From Vulcanimicrobiota bacterium (lineage in GTDB: Bacteria > Vulcanimicrobiota > JAJTBE01): DNA of 64,000 bases. Within the stretch, counting starts at the first letter, position 1, and each line of letters starts with the position of its first letter. The notes under the pieces are model-generated. The model had not been told where the DNA came from. It searched no databases and worked only from the letters and a program-made list of their open reading frames with translations. The position numbers and the translations under genes are program-made. Below, piece by piece: positions 52,946-61,627 of the stretch. The stretch lies in contig JAIORV010000187.1 in NCBI GenBank assembly GCA_021107945.1, positions 36,237 through 100,236 on the forward strand, in the 5' to 3' direction.

Positions 52946-54838
52946 CTAGTATACCAACTGCTTCATTATGCCTTTATAAATATCCCCGGGAATCCAGGCA
53001 GGCTCTTTTATACCCATAATAGAATTCACCGGCCTCAGCGGCGTTCCCATGAATTTCTCCTTCGCAGGCCAGTAGCCGTCATTCACCATAGATCCTCCCT
53101 CAACACCCACGGGCTTGTTCAGGGGAGGTAACATATAACCTCCCGCAGGCTTTCCCGGGTCGGTATCCGGGTATTCGTCCAGCGCGCCGAATGTATGTGC
53201 AAGATCATGCGCAAGCTGAAACGCCGGGGCGTAAGTGGATATCACAACGGAGTTCTTCCGATACCAGAACTGCCTTCCGGTGTCGTTGTCAAGGTAAAAG
53301 GAGACTCCGCCCTGCAGAGGGTTTGAACCGGGAGATATGCCGATTACCCTGTCAAACCGCGGGTGCTTCTCTCTCCATTTATCCAGTGCAGAACATATTT
53401 TCTTTATATCTTTCGGTTGAGGATCAATCTTGAGATCCTCCGGGAATTCCTCATATACATATATCTCGAAATTTTCCTCATCAATGGGGAATGCACCCAT
53501 AAGGAATTCCTTTCCCTCCTTCGCCTTTTCCTCATATCTTCTCTTTCCTTTCGAGGTGAAAAGATGTTTTCTGAGATAATCCCCCAGGGGTTTTGGCATG
53601 AACTTCTCTCTCTCCTCTTCCGGAACCGACGCTACAAAACTTATATAGGACTGCCTCTTCCATGCCTGGTCGCCAAGACGTGAAATCCATGACCATTCAT
53701 CAACTTTCCAGTCTTTTGCATGCGCCCAGTATCCTATGGGCAGTGGCATTATTGCAATACGGAGCTTTTTTGTCCTTTGGAGAGGATATTTAAACACATG
53801 CTCTCTTAATTTTGATCCGTTTGGATCAATAATGTTTACCTTGAATATATAATTTCCAATACGATTATGCTTTTTCGGATCAATATAAAACCTGTATAGA
53901 TATGTCTCGTAGTTTGGATTGTCCAGTATGCCAAAGTAATTTTTGAGATCTTCCGTCATAGGCACCGGCTCGCCATATTCATCAGCCCATAGCGCTCCGT
54001 CCGTAGTGCTTCCCGCCGATCCGAATATGGTTTTTCCCTTCAGTCCAAGCGGAATTGCATAAGAAGTCTGCCTGAATCCCTGCATTCCCACTGTTACGGT
54101 AAGAAGATAATTGGACGGGAATTTCTCCTTCTTCTGAACCTCGACAGTGCTATATATGACCATTCTTTTTCCTGAAATCATTGGGATGTTACGATTATCC
54201 AGAGCCTGTATAGGACGAAACTTTCCAATTCTTGCGCCGAATATGCGGGAGTCGATAAAATACGCGAGGTATCGCGACACCTGCTGTACATTGGGTTTGT
54301 CCTTCCGATCCGGCAGGTTGTCCATGCCGATTATGTCTATCAGATATTGCCCCCTGCGAATGAATATACGGTATTTGTCGTAATCCTTCATCGCCTCGAA
54401 CGACTCGTCGCCGAATTTCGATAGCTCGGCAGGTTTATAGTGTCCCATGGATGACATATTTAAGAATTTGCGGAAAACATAATGCACATTGGGAACAGTC
54501 CTCCCTCTTTTCTCATCGATCATTGTGCCTTCCCGGACGAGGGTGATTGTTACATTAAATGTCAGGGCGGTCTTTGGAGAAGAGTTGAGATCAACGAGCA
54601 TCCTGTATCCCCTGTTCGATGAGCTATGGAAATTGCGGGATTGAGTATTGAATTTCTGAAAATTGATCTGCCACTTGCCCGTCTGGAATTCCTGCGGCTC
54701 CGGGAAGAACCGGGAAGTGTCGGTATCAAGCTCATTCCCGCTTATTTGTGCAAACGCCTGTTCGAATGATAAAATCATCAATAAAAATATAATGACAGCT
54801 ATTGTCTTTTTAAATCGAAAGCTTGTTCCAGACATCAT
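52946..54838 (-). CDS. Secreted metzincin-like protein with an HDxxH zinc motif
   Basis: 630 residues with a Sec signal (FKKTIAVIIFLLMILSFEQAFAQ). The C-terminal region has H544-D-L-A-H548-T-F-G551-A-L-D554-E-Y, a metzincin-type HExxHxxGxxD zinc site in which aspartate replaces the catalytic glutamate, and S-I-M608-G in Met-turn position. The preceding 500 residues are beta-rich and unassigned. It may be an active or degenerate protease, or a binding protein. AAGGAG lies 5 bases upstream of ATGATG, and the gene overlaps the end of the upstream GT39 gene by 4 bases. Confidence 0.6.
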   Translation of the reverse strand: MMSGTSFRFKKTIAVIIFLLMILSFEQAFAQISGNELDTDTSRFFPEPQEFQTGKWQINFQKFNTQSRNFHSSSNRGYRMLVDLNSSPKTALTFNVTITLVREGTMIDEKRGRTVPNVHYVFRKFLNMSSMGHYKPAELSKFGDESFEAMKDYDKYRIFIRRGQYLIDIIGMDNLPDRKDKPNVQQVSRYLAYFIDSRIFGARIGKFRPIQALDNRNIPMISGKRMVIYSTVEVQKKEKFPSNYLLTVTVGMQGFRQTSYAIPLGLKGKTIFGSAGSTTDGALWADEYGEPVPMTEDLKNYFGILDNPNYETYLYRFYIDPKKHNRIGNYIFKVNIIDPNGSKLREHVFKYPLQRTKKLRIAIMPLPIGYWAHAKDWKVDEWSWISRLGDQAWKRQSYISFVASVPEEEREKFMPKPLGDYLRKHLFTSKGKRRYEEKAKEGKEFLMGAFPIDEENFEIYVYEEFPEDLKIDPQPKDIKKICSALDKWREKHPRFDRVIGISPGSNPLQGGVSFYLDNDTGRQFWYRKNSVVISTYAPAFQLAHDLAHTFGALDEYPDTDPGKPAGGYMLPPLNKPVGVEGGSMVNDGYWPAKEKFMGTPLRPVNSIMGIKEPAWIPGDIYKGIMKQLVY

Positions 54839-56640
54839 TCCATCTCCTTATTTTTTCTCTTCAACTTTATTAATGTTATTGAATAACCCTCTCCCACAAT
54901 AAAAACTTTCTTCTCATATGGGACACCGGAGAAAAGTTTCAGAATATCGTTTACAGGCTCTTCAGGGAACTGATCCGATTCGTGAATTATCATAATATCT
55001 TCCACCGGATCCATGTCAATATATGAGTTGCTCTTTATACTCTCTATCTCCAATTTCATACGATTAAGATGGAATTCCTCCCAACTGAATTTTGGGCATA
55101 TCTTCTTTCCCTTTTGCATCGCTCTCCAACGAATGTACTCGATACTGAACGGGAAATATCTACACCTGTAAAAAATTACCTCTTTATATTCATTCTCCAT
55201 TCCCGGCGAATCAATACTATCTATAACCGGATCAATATTGTAATAAGACTTATCGGGAGCTTCTGATTTTAGCAACTTGATTCGAGTTGGATTCTCCTCA
55301 AAAATTTTCGCATTACCGGGAATAAATGTATGGGCTGATATTGTCATGACGGAAATTCCCACCAGGATAAAGGCCAAAACAGGCTTGAGCCATTTTGTAT
55401 CGGCAATCCAATACCCTCCCAGCGCCGCGCCGAATATAACCAGCGACAGGATATAACGATAACCTTCAAACATCAAATGGTACATTATTATAGAAACTGC
55501 TGCAAGTGTTACGGGTAAAAGAAGTTTCCTATAAAGGTTCCGTCGGAATATAGACATAAAAACAACCCCGGCCGCCATTAAGACCGAAGCAAAATTGAAC
55601 ATATTAAATATAAAGTTAATGACAACCTGTTTGTGCAGGCTGAAATCCCTTGGCGCAACAACATCAGCAAAAAATTTGATCTTAATCTCAGGTGATGCCC
55701 AGAGAAACCACAAAAGGAAAATAACTAAACAAATTATGAGCATAAATGAAAAATTAATGATTCTATATGTGGGAGAATTCGTGTAATTTTCATTCTTTTT
55801 CCATTTTCTCTCAAACAATAAAGTGATTACAAAATATATAACTGATGGAGCTATTATAAATATCAGATAATATATTGGCCAGCGTGCGTAATCCTCCAGG
55901 TTGCTCATCTGGTTAAAAAACCTCAATGTCCCCCACCCTATTACGAAAAATGCTATGATAGATCCCAGAAATGTAATAAATGCCCTTTTTGAGCGAAATA
56001 TCTCCGGAACCAGAAACCACAAAAGAGGTAATGTAATAAAAAAGGCTGATGACCACTTTGTCAGGAGTGATAATGCAAGAACAATTCCAAGTATAACGGA
56101 TACAACCCGATTCTTATAGCTTCTTGATTTCAATAGGAAATAGAATGCAAGAGCGGTCATTGCGGTCTGGGGAAAATCTTGCATATAGATACGGGAATAA
56201 TCGAGAATCCAGGGGCATGATCCGGCGAGCGCCATAACAGCCGCTCCTGAATAATAACCTCCAAGCTCATATCCAATCCCAAACATTGCAATGAGAAAAA
56301 TAACGGTGAATACTGACACACTAAACCTGGCGACATTGATACTTATTCCCATGAACTTGAAAAAAGGTATTACAACGATGTGAATGAGCGGGGGATATGC
56401 ACACATATGTATATCGTGCTTTTTTCCCTGAAAAAATACCTCATACATCCTGTGAGTGCGAAATATGTGGCTGTCCGTTTGTGACGGAGCTGTGTCCTTT
56501 TGAATAAACAGATAATTCTGAAAAAGATAGATTGAAATAAAGAGAAATATGAATAAAGCCGCCAGGATTCTCTTATCAATAGAGAACCCCAGGACTTTTA
56601 TCCTGTTTGGATTCTCATTTTTTTTATTGTCATCTGACAT
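54835..56640 (-). CDS. GT39/ArnT-like membrane glycosyltransferase
   Basis: 601 residues, many hydrophobic segments from about 28 to 470, then a soluble C-terminal domain. The N-terminal loop after the first helix (TDSHIFRTHRMYEVFFQGK), with an acidic residue in the usual DE position, and YPPLIHIVVIPFF fit the dolichyl/polyprenyl-phosphate mannosyltransferase-like GT39 family. It would move a lipid-linked sugar onto protein or glycan outside the membrane. It is coupled by a 4-base overlap to the secreted metzincin-like gene, which might be its target or partner. Confidence 0.78.
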   Translation of the reverse strand: MSDDNKKNENPNRIKVLGFSIDKRILAALFIFLFISIYLFQNYLFIQKDTAPSQTDSHIFRTHRMYEVFFQGKKHDIHMCAYPPLIHIVVIPFFKFMGISINVARFSVSVFTVIFLIAMFGIGYELGGYYSGAAVMALAGSCPWILDYSRIYMQDFPQTAMTALAFYFLLKSRSYKNRVVSVILGIVLALSLLTKWSSAFFITLPLLWFLVPEIFRSKRAFITFLGSIIAFFVIGWGTLRFFNQMSNLEDYARWPIYYLIFIIAPSVIYFVITLLFERKWKKNENYTNSPTYRIINFSFMLIICLVIFLLWFLWASPEIKIKFFADVVAPRDFSLHKQVVINFIFNMFNFASVLMAAGVVFMSIFRRNLYRKLLLPVTLAAVSIIMYHLMFEGYRYILSLVIFGAALGGYWIADTKWLKPVLAFILVGISVMTISAHTFIPGNAKIFEENPTRIKLLKSEAPDKSYYNIDPVIDSIDSPGMENEYKEVIFYRCRYFPFSIEYIRWRAMQKGKKICPKFSWEEFHLNRMKLEIESIKSNSYIDMDPVEDIMIIHESDQFPEEPVNDILKLFSGVPYEKKVFIVGEGYSITLIKLKRKNKEME

Positions 56641-56783
56641 GAGTGTTTATCCCGATATCTATTTACTGTAAAGACAAAAAAGGGAAGTTAGAAATTAGAA
56701 GTTGGAAGCGGGATCCAGCTTCTAATATCTCTTCTAACTTCTAACTTCCAATATCTCTTTGCATTCTTTGATTATTTGCGATT

Positions 56784-57326
56784 TCATTGCCTGTAACGAC
56801 CTCGCGGGACAAGTCCTTCTCTCGAGTTATATTGTGGGTAATTGCCCGTAACGCCTACCGCTTTGTGATTCTGCCCAGAGCAATAGAAAGTATAGGCACT
56901 TGAGTTCTTTATTGATTCCGTTTCATCAGAGGCCTTTGACTCGTATGACTTGCTGTATGTGTCATCGCCAAAGGAAGCGCATGTGGGGATAGCCCTTAGA
57001 TAATCGGGAACAAGGTATTCCAGATCGTCGGGATACTCTCCCTTGTTGTCCGTGGAATACATTTCAAGGGCAGTGCCGATATTCTTACAGTTTGACTGAC
57101 ATTGGGTAAATTGCCCCTGCCCTCTTGCCCTGAGGAAATTTGGAACAAGTATTGCCGCAAGAATTCCTATTACAGGTAGTACTAAAACAAATAAAACTCC
57201 CACCACAATGAGGACAATAAGCCATGTAGGCATTCCCTTCTTTTTCATAGGAGCGCCGCAATTGGGACAACGATCTTTTGAAACCCCCAATTCCGTGCCG
57301 CAATGAGAACAGTAGTTTACTTCCAT
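56784..57326 (-). CDS. Zinc-ribbon/pilin-like hybrid protein 1
   Basis: 180 residues. A zinc ribbon (C6-x2-C9 ... C20-x2-C23 in CSHCG/CPNCG form) sits where a prepilin leader should be. A hydrophobic helix (about 35-62) ends ILAAILVPNFLRARGQGQ, the normal junction of type IV pilins and pseudopilins, then come LEMYSTDNKGEYPDDL and a C-terminal cysteine region (FYCSGQNHKA). There is no G/F-TLIE cleavage motif. The globular half resembles GspG-type pilins, so a pilin-like domain is held in the membrane by an uncleaved anchor with a cytoplasmic zinc ribbon. Paralogue of the gene upstream. GGGGGAG precedes ATG. Confidence 0.7.
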   Translation of the reverse strand: MEVNYCSHCGTELGVSKDRCPNCGAPMKKKGMPTWLIVLIVVGVLFVLVLPVIGILAAILVPNFLRARGQGQFTQCQSNCKNIGTALEMYSTDNKGEYPDDLEYLVPDYLRAIPTCASFGDDTYSKSYESKASDETESIKNSSAYTFYCSGQNHKAVGVTGNYPQYNSREGLVPRGRYRQ

Positions 57327-57369
57327 ATATCTCCCCCCTTGTTATTGTTTCAGGTTACCGGCATTCATT

Positions 57370-57915
57370 CTATCTTGGCACAAGTCCCGTTGTTGAGTTA
57401 TACTGCGGATAGTTCGCCCCGACGCCGACGGCTTTATGATAATGACCGGAGCAATAGAAAGTATATTTTGATGTTGAAGATCCGAAAGAGGATCCTGCTT
57501 TCTTTTTCTTCTTTGGCTCTTCATTCCATGATGAATATGATTTATCGTAAGTGTTTTCCCCTGCGGCGGCGCATGTAGGGATAACTCTTAGATAATCGGG
57601 ACTGAGTTTATCAAGGCTGTCTGGATACCTTCCGCTGTTATCCGTGGAGTACATCTCAAGAGCAGTGCCGATATTTTTGCAATTGGACTGACACTGAACA
57701 TATTGCCCCTGCCCTCTTGCCCTCTGAAAATTGGGGATCATTATTGCCGCAAGTATTCCAACTACAATTATTCCGACCACAAATAGCACGCCCAGTACAA
57801 TCCCCACTATTGCGCAAGTGCTCATTCCTTTCTTTACCGGAGCGCCACATTTGGGGCAGGTTGTTGCTCCCGGGTCCAGACGCTCTCCACATTTCTTACA
57901 GAATTGCTCTGCCAT
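57370..57915 (-). CDS. Zinc-ribbon/pilin-like hybrid protein 2
   Basis: 181 residues, clear tandem paralogue of hybrid protein 1 (same KNIGTALEMYSTDN, CQSNCKNIG, YPQYNS and VPR phrases). N-terminal zinc ribbon (CKKCGERLDPGATTCPKCG), hydrophobic helix ending ILAAIMIPNFQRARGQGQ, pilin-like C-terminal half with a lysine-rich insert (PKKKKKAG). The predicted topology puts the ribbon in the cytoplasm. GAGGAG precedes the ATG. First of the two-gene set. Confidence 0.7.
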   Translation of the reverse strand: MAEQFCKKCGERLDPGATTCPKCGAPVKKGMSTCAIVGIVLGVLFVVGIIVVGILAAIMIPNFQRARGQGQYVQCQSNCKNIGTALEMYSTDNSGRYPDSLDKLSPDYLRVIPTCAAAGENTYDKSYSSWNEEPKKKKKAGSSFGSSTSKYTFYCSGHYHKAVGVGANYPQYNSTTGLVPR

Positions 57916-58284
57916 AAAACCATCTCCTCATTTTAGTTTCCATTTTTTCAGGCATTATCCGACATATGTTATAGAATATTTTTGTTTATTTCTTTAGATA
58001 TACAATATCCGGGAAAGCCTGATATATAAAAGTTTTTCAACGTTTTAATGAATAATCCTTCGAAGTATGCTAATAAGAGAGGGAAAGGTCTAGAATTTGG
58101 TAATTTCCTCCTCTTCTATACCAGACCCAATTTTATGCAAAAGGGGATTTTGGGGGTAAGATAGAAGTGATTATCCTGCTATGTTATCATCCTGTTATCC
58201 TGTTCTATTCTGCTCTGATCATTCATTCTGATCTTTCAGGTTTACAGGGTCATATCTAAAATTTCAAAGGTTTACAAATTTATT
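57916..58284. other. Intergenic region between divergent genes
   Basis: About 370 bases. It holds short CTGTTATCC-like tandem words near 58180-58210 and AT-rich stretches. Presumably both promoters are here; I can name neither. No gene seen. Confidence 0.4.
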
Positions 58285-59079
58285 ATGATCAAACATCGAA
58301 AAACATATTTGATATTCTTGATAATCATTCTTATCTCTTTAATTTCAAGTTGCAGTCGAAACATTGAAAGAGACACCACCAATCCAAAAAGCATCTCCTT
58401 CCGGAAAGATATTTCCAAAATGGATAACGAAAAAAAGAAAAACATGAAAAAGTTAGTAGCGCAAGAGGACATTGCTTTCATTATATGCGAAGGAAATATA
58501 AAATCGGAAATAGATTCGCCTGTCAAAACAAAAGAATCATCTGTTAAATTTAAAAATAAGACAGACGAAAATAAGGTTAAATTGACAAATAAACAGAAAT
58601 TACTCCTTGAGGGCGCAAGATTGAGACTTGGCGACGAATATGACGCCTCATATTATTCGGAAGGTCATCCCCCCGACGGGAAAAGCGCTTGTGTTGATGT
58701 TGTGTATTACGCATACAAAAAAATCGGGGTTAATCTTCAGAAAAAAGTCAATGCTGACCTGAGAAGCAACCCCGGCATATATCCCGCGAAGGGAGATTAT
58801 GCCATAAACCATCGAAGGTGTCCCAATCTTATTGTATGGTTCAGACGTTTCACAAAAAGCCTCGATAGGAAATCCAAAGGCAAGAGCTTGTCGGGATGGA
58901 AGCCCGGGGATGTTGTTTTCTGGAGTCTGACAAATGACGGGGTGGCGGATCATTGTGGAATCATAAGCGATAAAAAAACCGATGACGGCGTACCCCTTGC
59001 AATCCATCAATTCCCACCCGAATGCAAGGAAGAAGATGTATTAAACGACTGGGTGATAATGGGGCATTTCAGGTGGTGA
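58285..59079 (+). CDS. DUF1287 lipoprotein
   Basis: 264 residues with a lipoprotein signal (FLIIILISLISSC, lipobox ISSC). After a charged linker, residues about 115-264 follow DUF1287: YDASYYSEGHPPDGKSACVDVV with the candidate catalytic cysteine, NHRRCPNLIVWFRRF, WKPGDVVFW, ADHCGIISDK and a final DWVIMGHFRW. The fold is NlpC/P60-like, so a cell-envelope amidase or peptidase is likely but unproved. It is followed 55 bases later by the propeller lipoprotein on the same strand. No Shine-Dalgarno is obvious. Confidence 0.82.
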   Translation: MIKHRKTYLIFLIIILISLISSCSRNIERDTTNPKSISFRKDISKMDNEKKKNMKKLVAQEDIAFIICEGNIKSEIDSPVKTKESSVKFKNKTDENKVKLTNKQKLLLEGARLRLGDEYDASYYSEGHPPDGKSACVDVVYYAYKKIGVNLQKKVNADLRSNPGIYPAKGDYAINHRRCPNLIVWFRRFTKSLDRKSKGKSLSGWKPGDVVFWSLTNDGVADHCGIISDKKTDDGVPLAIHQFPPECKEEDVLNDWVIMGHFRW

Positions 59080-59134
59080 ATTAATTCTTAATTGGTGTCT
59101 GTCCCTAATTTATGCAAAGGAGAAAAACCGGACA

Positions 59135-60286
59135 ATGTCAAGAAAAACATATTCTCTTCTCCTGTTATTGTTTTTGTGTGTTGTAATGCTCATATCATCA
59201 GGATGTAACAGGCAAGGAGCGCGTGAATTTACATACAAATCTGGATTTTTACCGGGATCTCCCTGGCCGGCGTTTCACAGGAACATCAGAAGAACCGGGC
59301 TCTCGGATTTTAATGGACCTGACAAATCCGATCTTCTATGGAAATATGAAGTGGGATTTCCCATTTCCTCGTCCCCTGTTATTGGGGTCAAGGGATTTGT
59401 CATAATCGGAGGCGAGGACAATAAGATCCATGTTGTGAAACCTGACGGTGAGCTTGCCTGGAGTATGAAAGTGAAGAACAGGGTGACAGGCTCCGCGGGG
59501 ATTTTTGGCGACGGGAGCTTATTGATAGGGGCGGAGGATGCTTTTTTATACGCTTTGAATACCAAGGGGATGCTTTTGTGGAAATTCGAGGCCGAGAGAG
59601 GGATAAGCTCGTCTCCTGCAATAGATAACTTCGGCTCCGTTTATATTGGCTCAAATGATAATTATATATACAAGCTTGATCACGACGGCAACCTTCAATG
59701 GAAATACAAGACCATCGGCTTTATAGCTTCCGCACCTGCGGTTGACAGCGACGGAAATGTATATTTCGGCTCCGAGGATGCCCATTTTTACTGTGTTGAC
59801 AAAAAGGGAATATTGAGATGGAAATACAAGACCGGTGATGAGATTGTATCCTCGGCGATGATTGATGACCAGGGAAATATATACATAGGCTCCACAGATC
59901 ACAACATATATTCGTTCAATGAAAAAGGGGAATTGCGCTGGAAATTTAAAACCGGACATGCCGTTATCTCATCCCCTGCCCTTGCTCCCGATGGAAACAT
60001 TGTCGCGGGGTCCGAGGATAATCATCTCTATAAGATTTCCCCCGACGGCAAGTTAATATGGAAATTAAAAACACAGGGAGAAGTCAACTCGTCACCCGCA
60101 ATCGACAAACGGGGGAATATTTATGTGGGTTGTGATGATTACAATTTATACTGTATTTCTCCCGGCGGCAAGGTGTTATGGAAGTATAAAACAAAAAAGC
60201 CTGTCCGATCGTCTCCCGCTATTGGGGACGGTGTAGTCTATTTTGCCTCGATGGACGGGAATTTATATGCGGTGGGAGAACGATGA
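59135..60286 (+). CDS. PQQ-type beta-propeller lipoprotein
   Basis: 383 residues with lipobox ISSGC (after LFLCVVML). Eight or so repeats of about 40 residues follow, each with an aspartate-glycine start, WKYKT-like tryptophan, SSPA.D..G and VYIGS.D, as in PQQ-binding-like propellers (BamB and outer-membrane quinoprotein-like folds). It probably acts as a scaffold or binding protein in the envelope. The ATG is preceded by AAAGGAG. Second of a pair with the DUF1287 lipoprotein. Confidence 0.85.
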   Translation: MSRKTYSLLLLLFLCVVMLISSGCNRQGAREFTYKSGFLPGSPWPAFHRNIRRTGLSDFNGPDKSDLLWKYEVGFPISSSPVIGVKGFVIIGGEDNKIHVVKPDGELAWSMKVKNRVTGSAGIFGDGSLLIGAEDAFLYALNTKGMLLWKFEAERGISSSPAIDNFGSVYIGSNDNYIYKLDHDGNLQWKYKTIGFIASAPAVDSDGNVYFGSEDAHFYCVDKKGILRWKYKTGDEIVSSAMIDDQGNIYIGSTDHNIYSFNEKGELRWKFKTGHAVISSPALAPDGNIVAGSEDNHLYKISPDGKLIWKLKTQGEVNSSPAIDKRGNIYVGCDDYNLYCISPGGKVLWKYKTKKPVRSSPAIGDGVVYFASMDGNLYAVGER

Positions 60287-60350
60287 ACGGAGGACGGAGG
60301 ACGGAAGATAGAGGAGAGGGTATCGAAAAACCTCAAAATCTCTTCCATTC

Positions 60351-60809
60351 TCATTTCCCATTTCCCATTTCCCACTTCCTTTCCCGTTGGCAATCCTTGC
60401 AGATCCCATATATCTCGAGCTTGTGGCTTTTCATCTTGAAACCATGTTCCCGGGAAACCTGTTTCTGTATATCTTCAATGGCTTGATTGATAAACTCGAT
60501 ATATTTTCCGCATTTGCTGCAAATAAGGTGATCGTGGTGAGGTCGTTCATATTTGCGCTCAAAGATACTGCTGCCGTCTTTCCTGTGGATTTCCCTGGCC
60601 AGGTCGCATTCCGCCAGTATTTTCAGCGTGCGATATACCGTGGAGAGTCCTATCTCCGGATGATTCCTGATGATAATGTGATGAAGCTTCTGGGGTGTTA
60701 TATGTTTCTTGGTTTTCAAGAAAATCTCAAGAATAACATCTCTCTGGATCGTTTTTTTATGCCCGGAAGTTTTCAAATATTCATGAAAAATTGATTTTTC
60801 GTCAGTCAT
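60351..60809 (-). CDS. Fur-family metal/peroxide-responsive repressor
   Basis: About 152 residues. Winged helix (TPQKLHHIIIRNHPEIGLSTVYRTLK), then the metal region ERPHHDHLICSKCG with HHDH and CxxC, and a second CKDC near the C-terminus for structural zinc. It could be Fur, PerR or Zur; the sequence does not decide. The ATG at 60809 is preferred to a TTG two codons earlier. The last five residues come from a CATTTCC-type heptamer tandem that contains the stop codon. A ferritin-like gene lies about 200 bases upstream on the same strand and may be in its regulon. Confidence 0.9.
   Translation of the reverse strand: MTDEKSIFHEYLKTSGHKKTIQRDVILEIFLKTKKHITPQKLHHIIIRNHPEIGLSTVYRTLKILAECDLAREIHRKDGSSIFERKYERPHHDHLICSKCGKYIEFINQAIEDIQKQVSREHGFKMKSHKLEIYGICKDCQRERKWEMGNGK
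60352..60379 (+). repeat. CATTTCC heptamer tandem overlapping the fur-family gene end
   Basis: Three perfect CATTTCC units and one CACTTCC, mirrored on the minus strand as GGAAATG. The stop codon of the Fur-family gene (60351-60353) lies at its edge. Confidence 0.75.
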
Positions 60810-61002
60810 AACCAAAACCTTGATTGTTTATTTTTTCAAGCTTCCCATAGTAAGCTTTGATTTATACTCTCATGGATTTATTTTGACATCATCTACTTCA
60901 CCTAAAACCACCGGGAGCGTTTGCCCCGGCTGACCGGATGATGGCGATTTATTTTTATGTAAGTATAGAAGAGATAGATTCACTTTTTTCTTTGCCTTCA
61001 TC

Positions 61003-61260
61003 TCATGGAATCACAAATACTCCTTTCGGGAAATGCTCTTTTATAACATTAATATATGCCCCGGATTGTTTCTCGTCGTGTAACATAAGATATGTATAAT
61101 ATACCGCTATATGATCCTTCTTTTCGTCCCTGATATGGGATATCATCCTTTTTAATTCATCGTTCTCAACTTCTTTAATCCGGCGATTATAAATATTTAC
61201 TGTCTCCAACTCCCGGGACATCAGGTCCCTTACTATTTCAAGATTTCTTGTCAAACCCAT
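61003..61260 (-). CDS. Short ferritin-like (EncFtn-type) protein
   Basis: 85 residues, two helices: SRELETVNIYNRRIKEVEND and RMISHIRDEKKDHIAVYYTYL. The half-ferritin length and order resemble encapsulated ferritin-like proteins, which assemble ferroxidase sites between subunits. However, the second helix reads E46-K-K-D-H50, so the usual E-x-x-H spacing is changed (a lysine sits three before the histidine), and iron binding is uncertain. No encapsulin shell gene or encapsulin-targeting tail is visible. GAGGTGG precedes the ATG. A Fur-type gene follows on the same strand. Confidence 0.6.
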   Translation of the reverse strand: MGLTRNLEIVRDLMSRELETVNIYNRRIKEVENDELKRMISHIRDEKKDHIAVYYTYLMLHDEKQSGAYINVIKEHFPKGVFVIP

Positions 61261-61627
61261 AAATCCACCTCAATAATATTGTTAATCCTATGTTTTTTCG
61301 GGAGAAGGTAAAATCCTCCTATATATGTAACGGAATATCTATTCAGACTTCTCTTATGGGAGGAATATCTAAACTTTGATTTCCCAACGTTTTAGGCTGG
61401 TCGGGAGACCAGCCTCTACCCGTTTTGGAAGTTGGAAATGGGAAGTGGGAAACGGGAAAATATATGGATTTATAACGGTTGGGAAACCGCCCCACATAAT
61501 TGTCTAAACAGTTAAATTTGTTAAAGACTCTGCGCCCGCACTGAACTTGTTTCAGTTTTTTCCGCGTCCTCTGCGGTGAATAGTTACGATATGAAGGGAT
61601 TTATAAAAATAAGAAAAATTATTAATT
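61261..61627. other. Intergenic region with dispersed element
   Basis: Divergent promoter region for the ferritin-like gene and the kinase. Mostly occupied by the repeat at 61370-61598; a heptamer-like GGAAATGGGAAGTGGGAAAC stretch is at about 61434. No other gene seen. Confidence 0.45.
61370..61598 (+). repeat. Dispersed element with GGCTGGTCGGGAGACCAGCC hairpin and CTCTGCGG end, copy 2
   Basis: CAACGTTTTA, then the GC-rich hairpin at about 61391, AATTGTCTAAACAGTTAAAT, an ACTGAAC/GTTTCAGT hairpin and CCTCTGCGGTGAATAGTTAC. It ends 30 bases upstream of the kinase start, as copy 1 (34230-34390) does for a permease gene. Confidence 0.7.
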
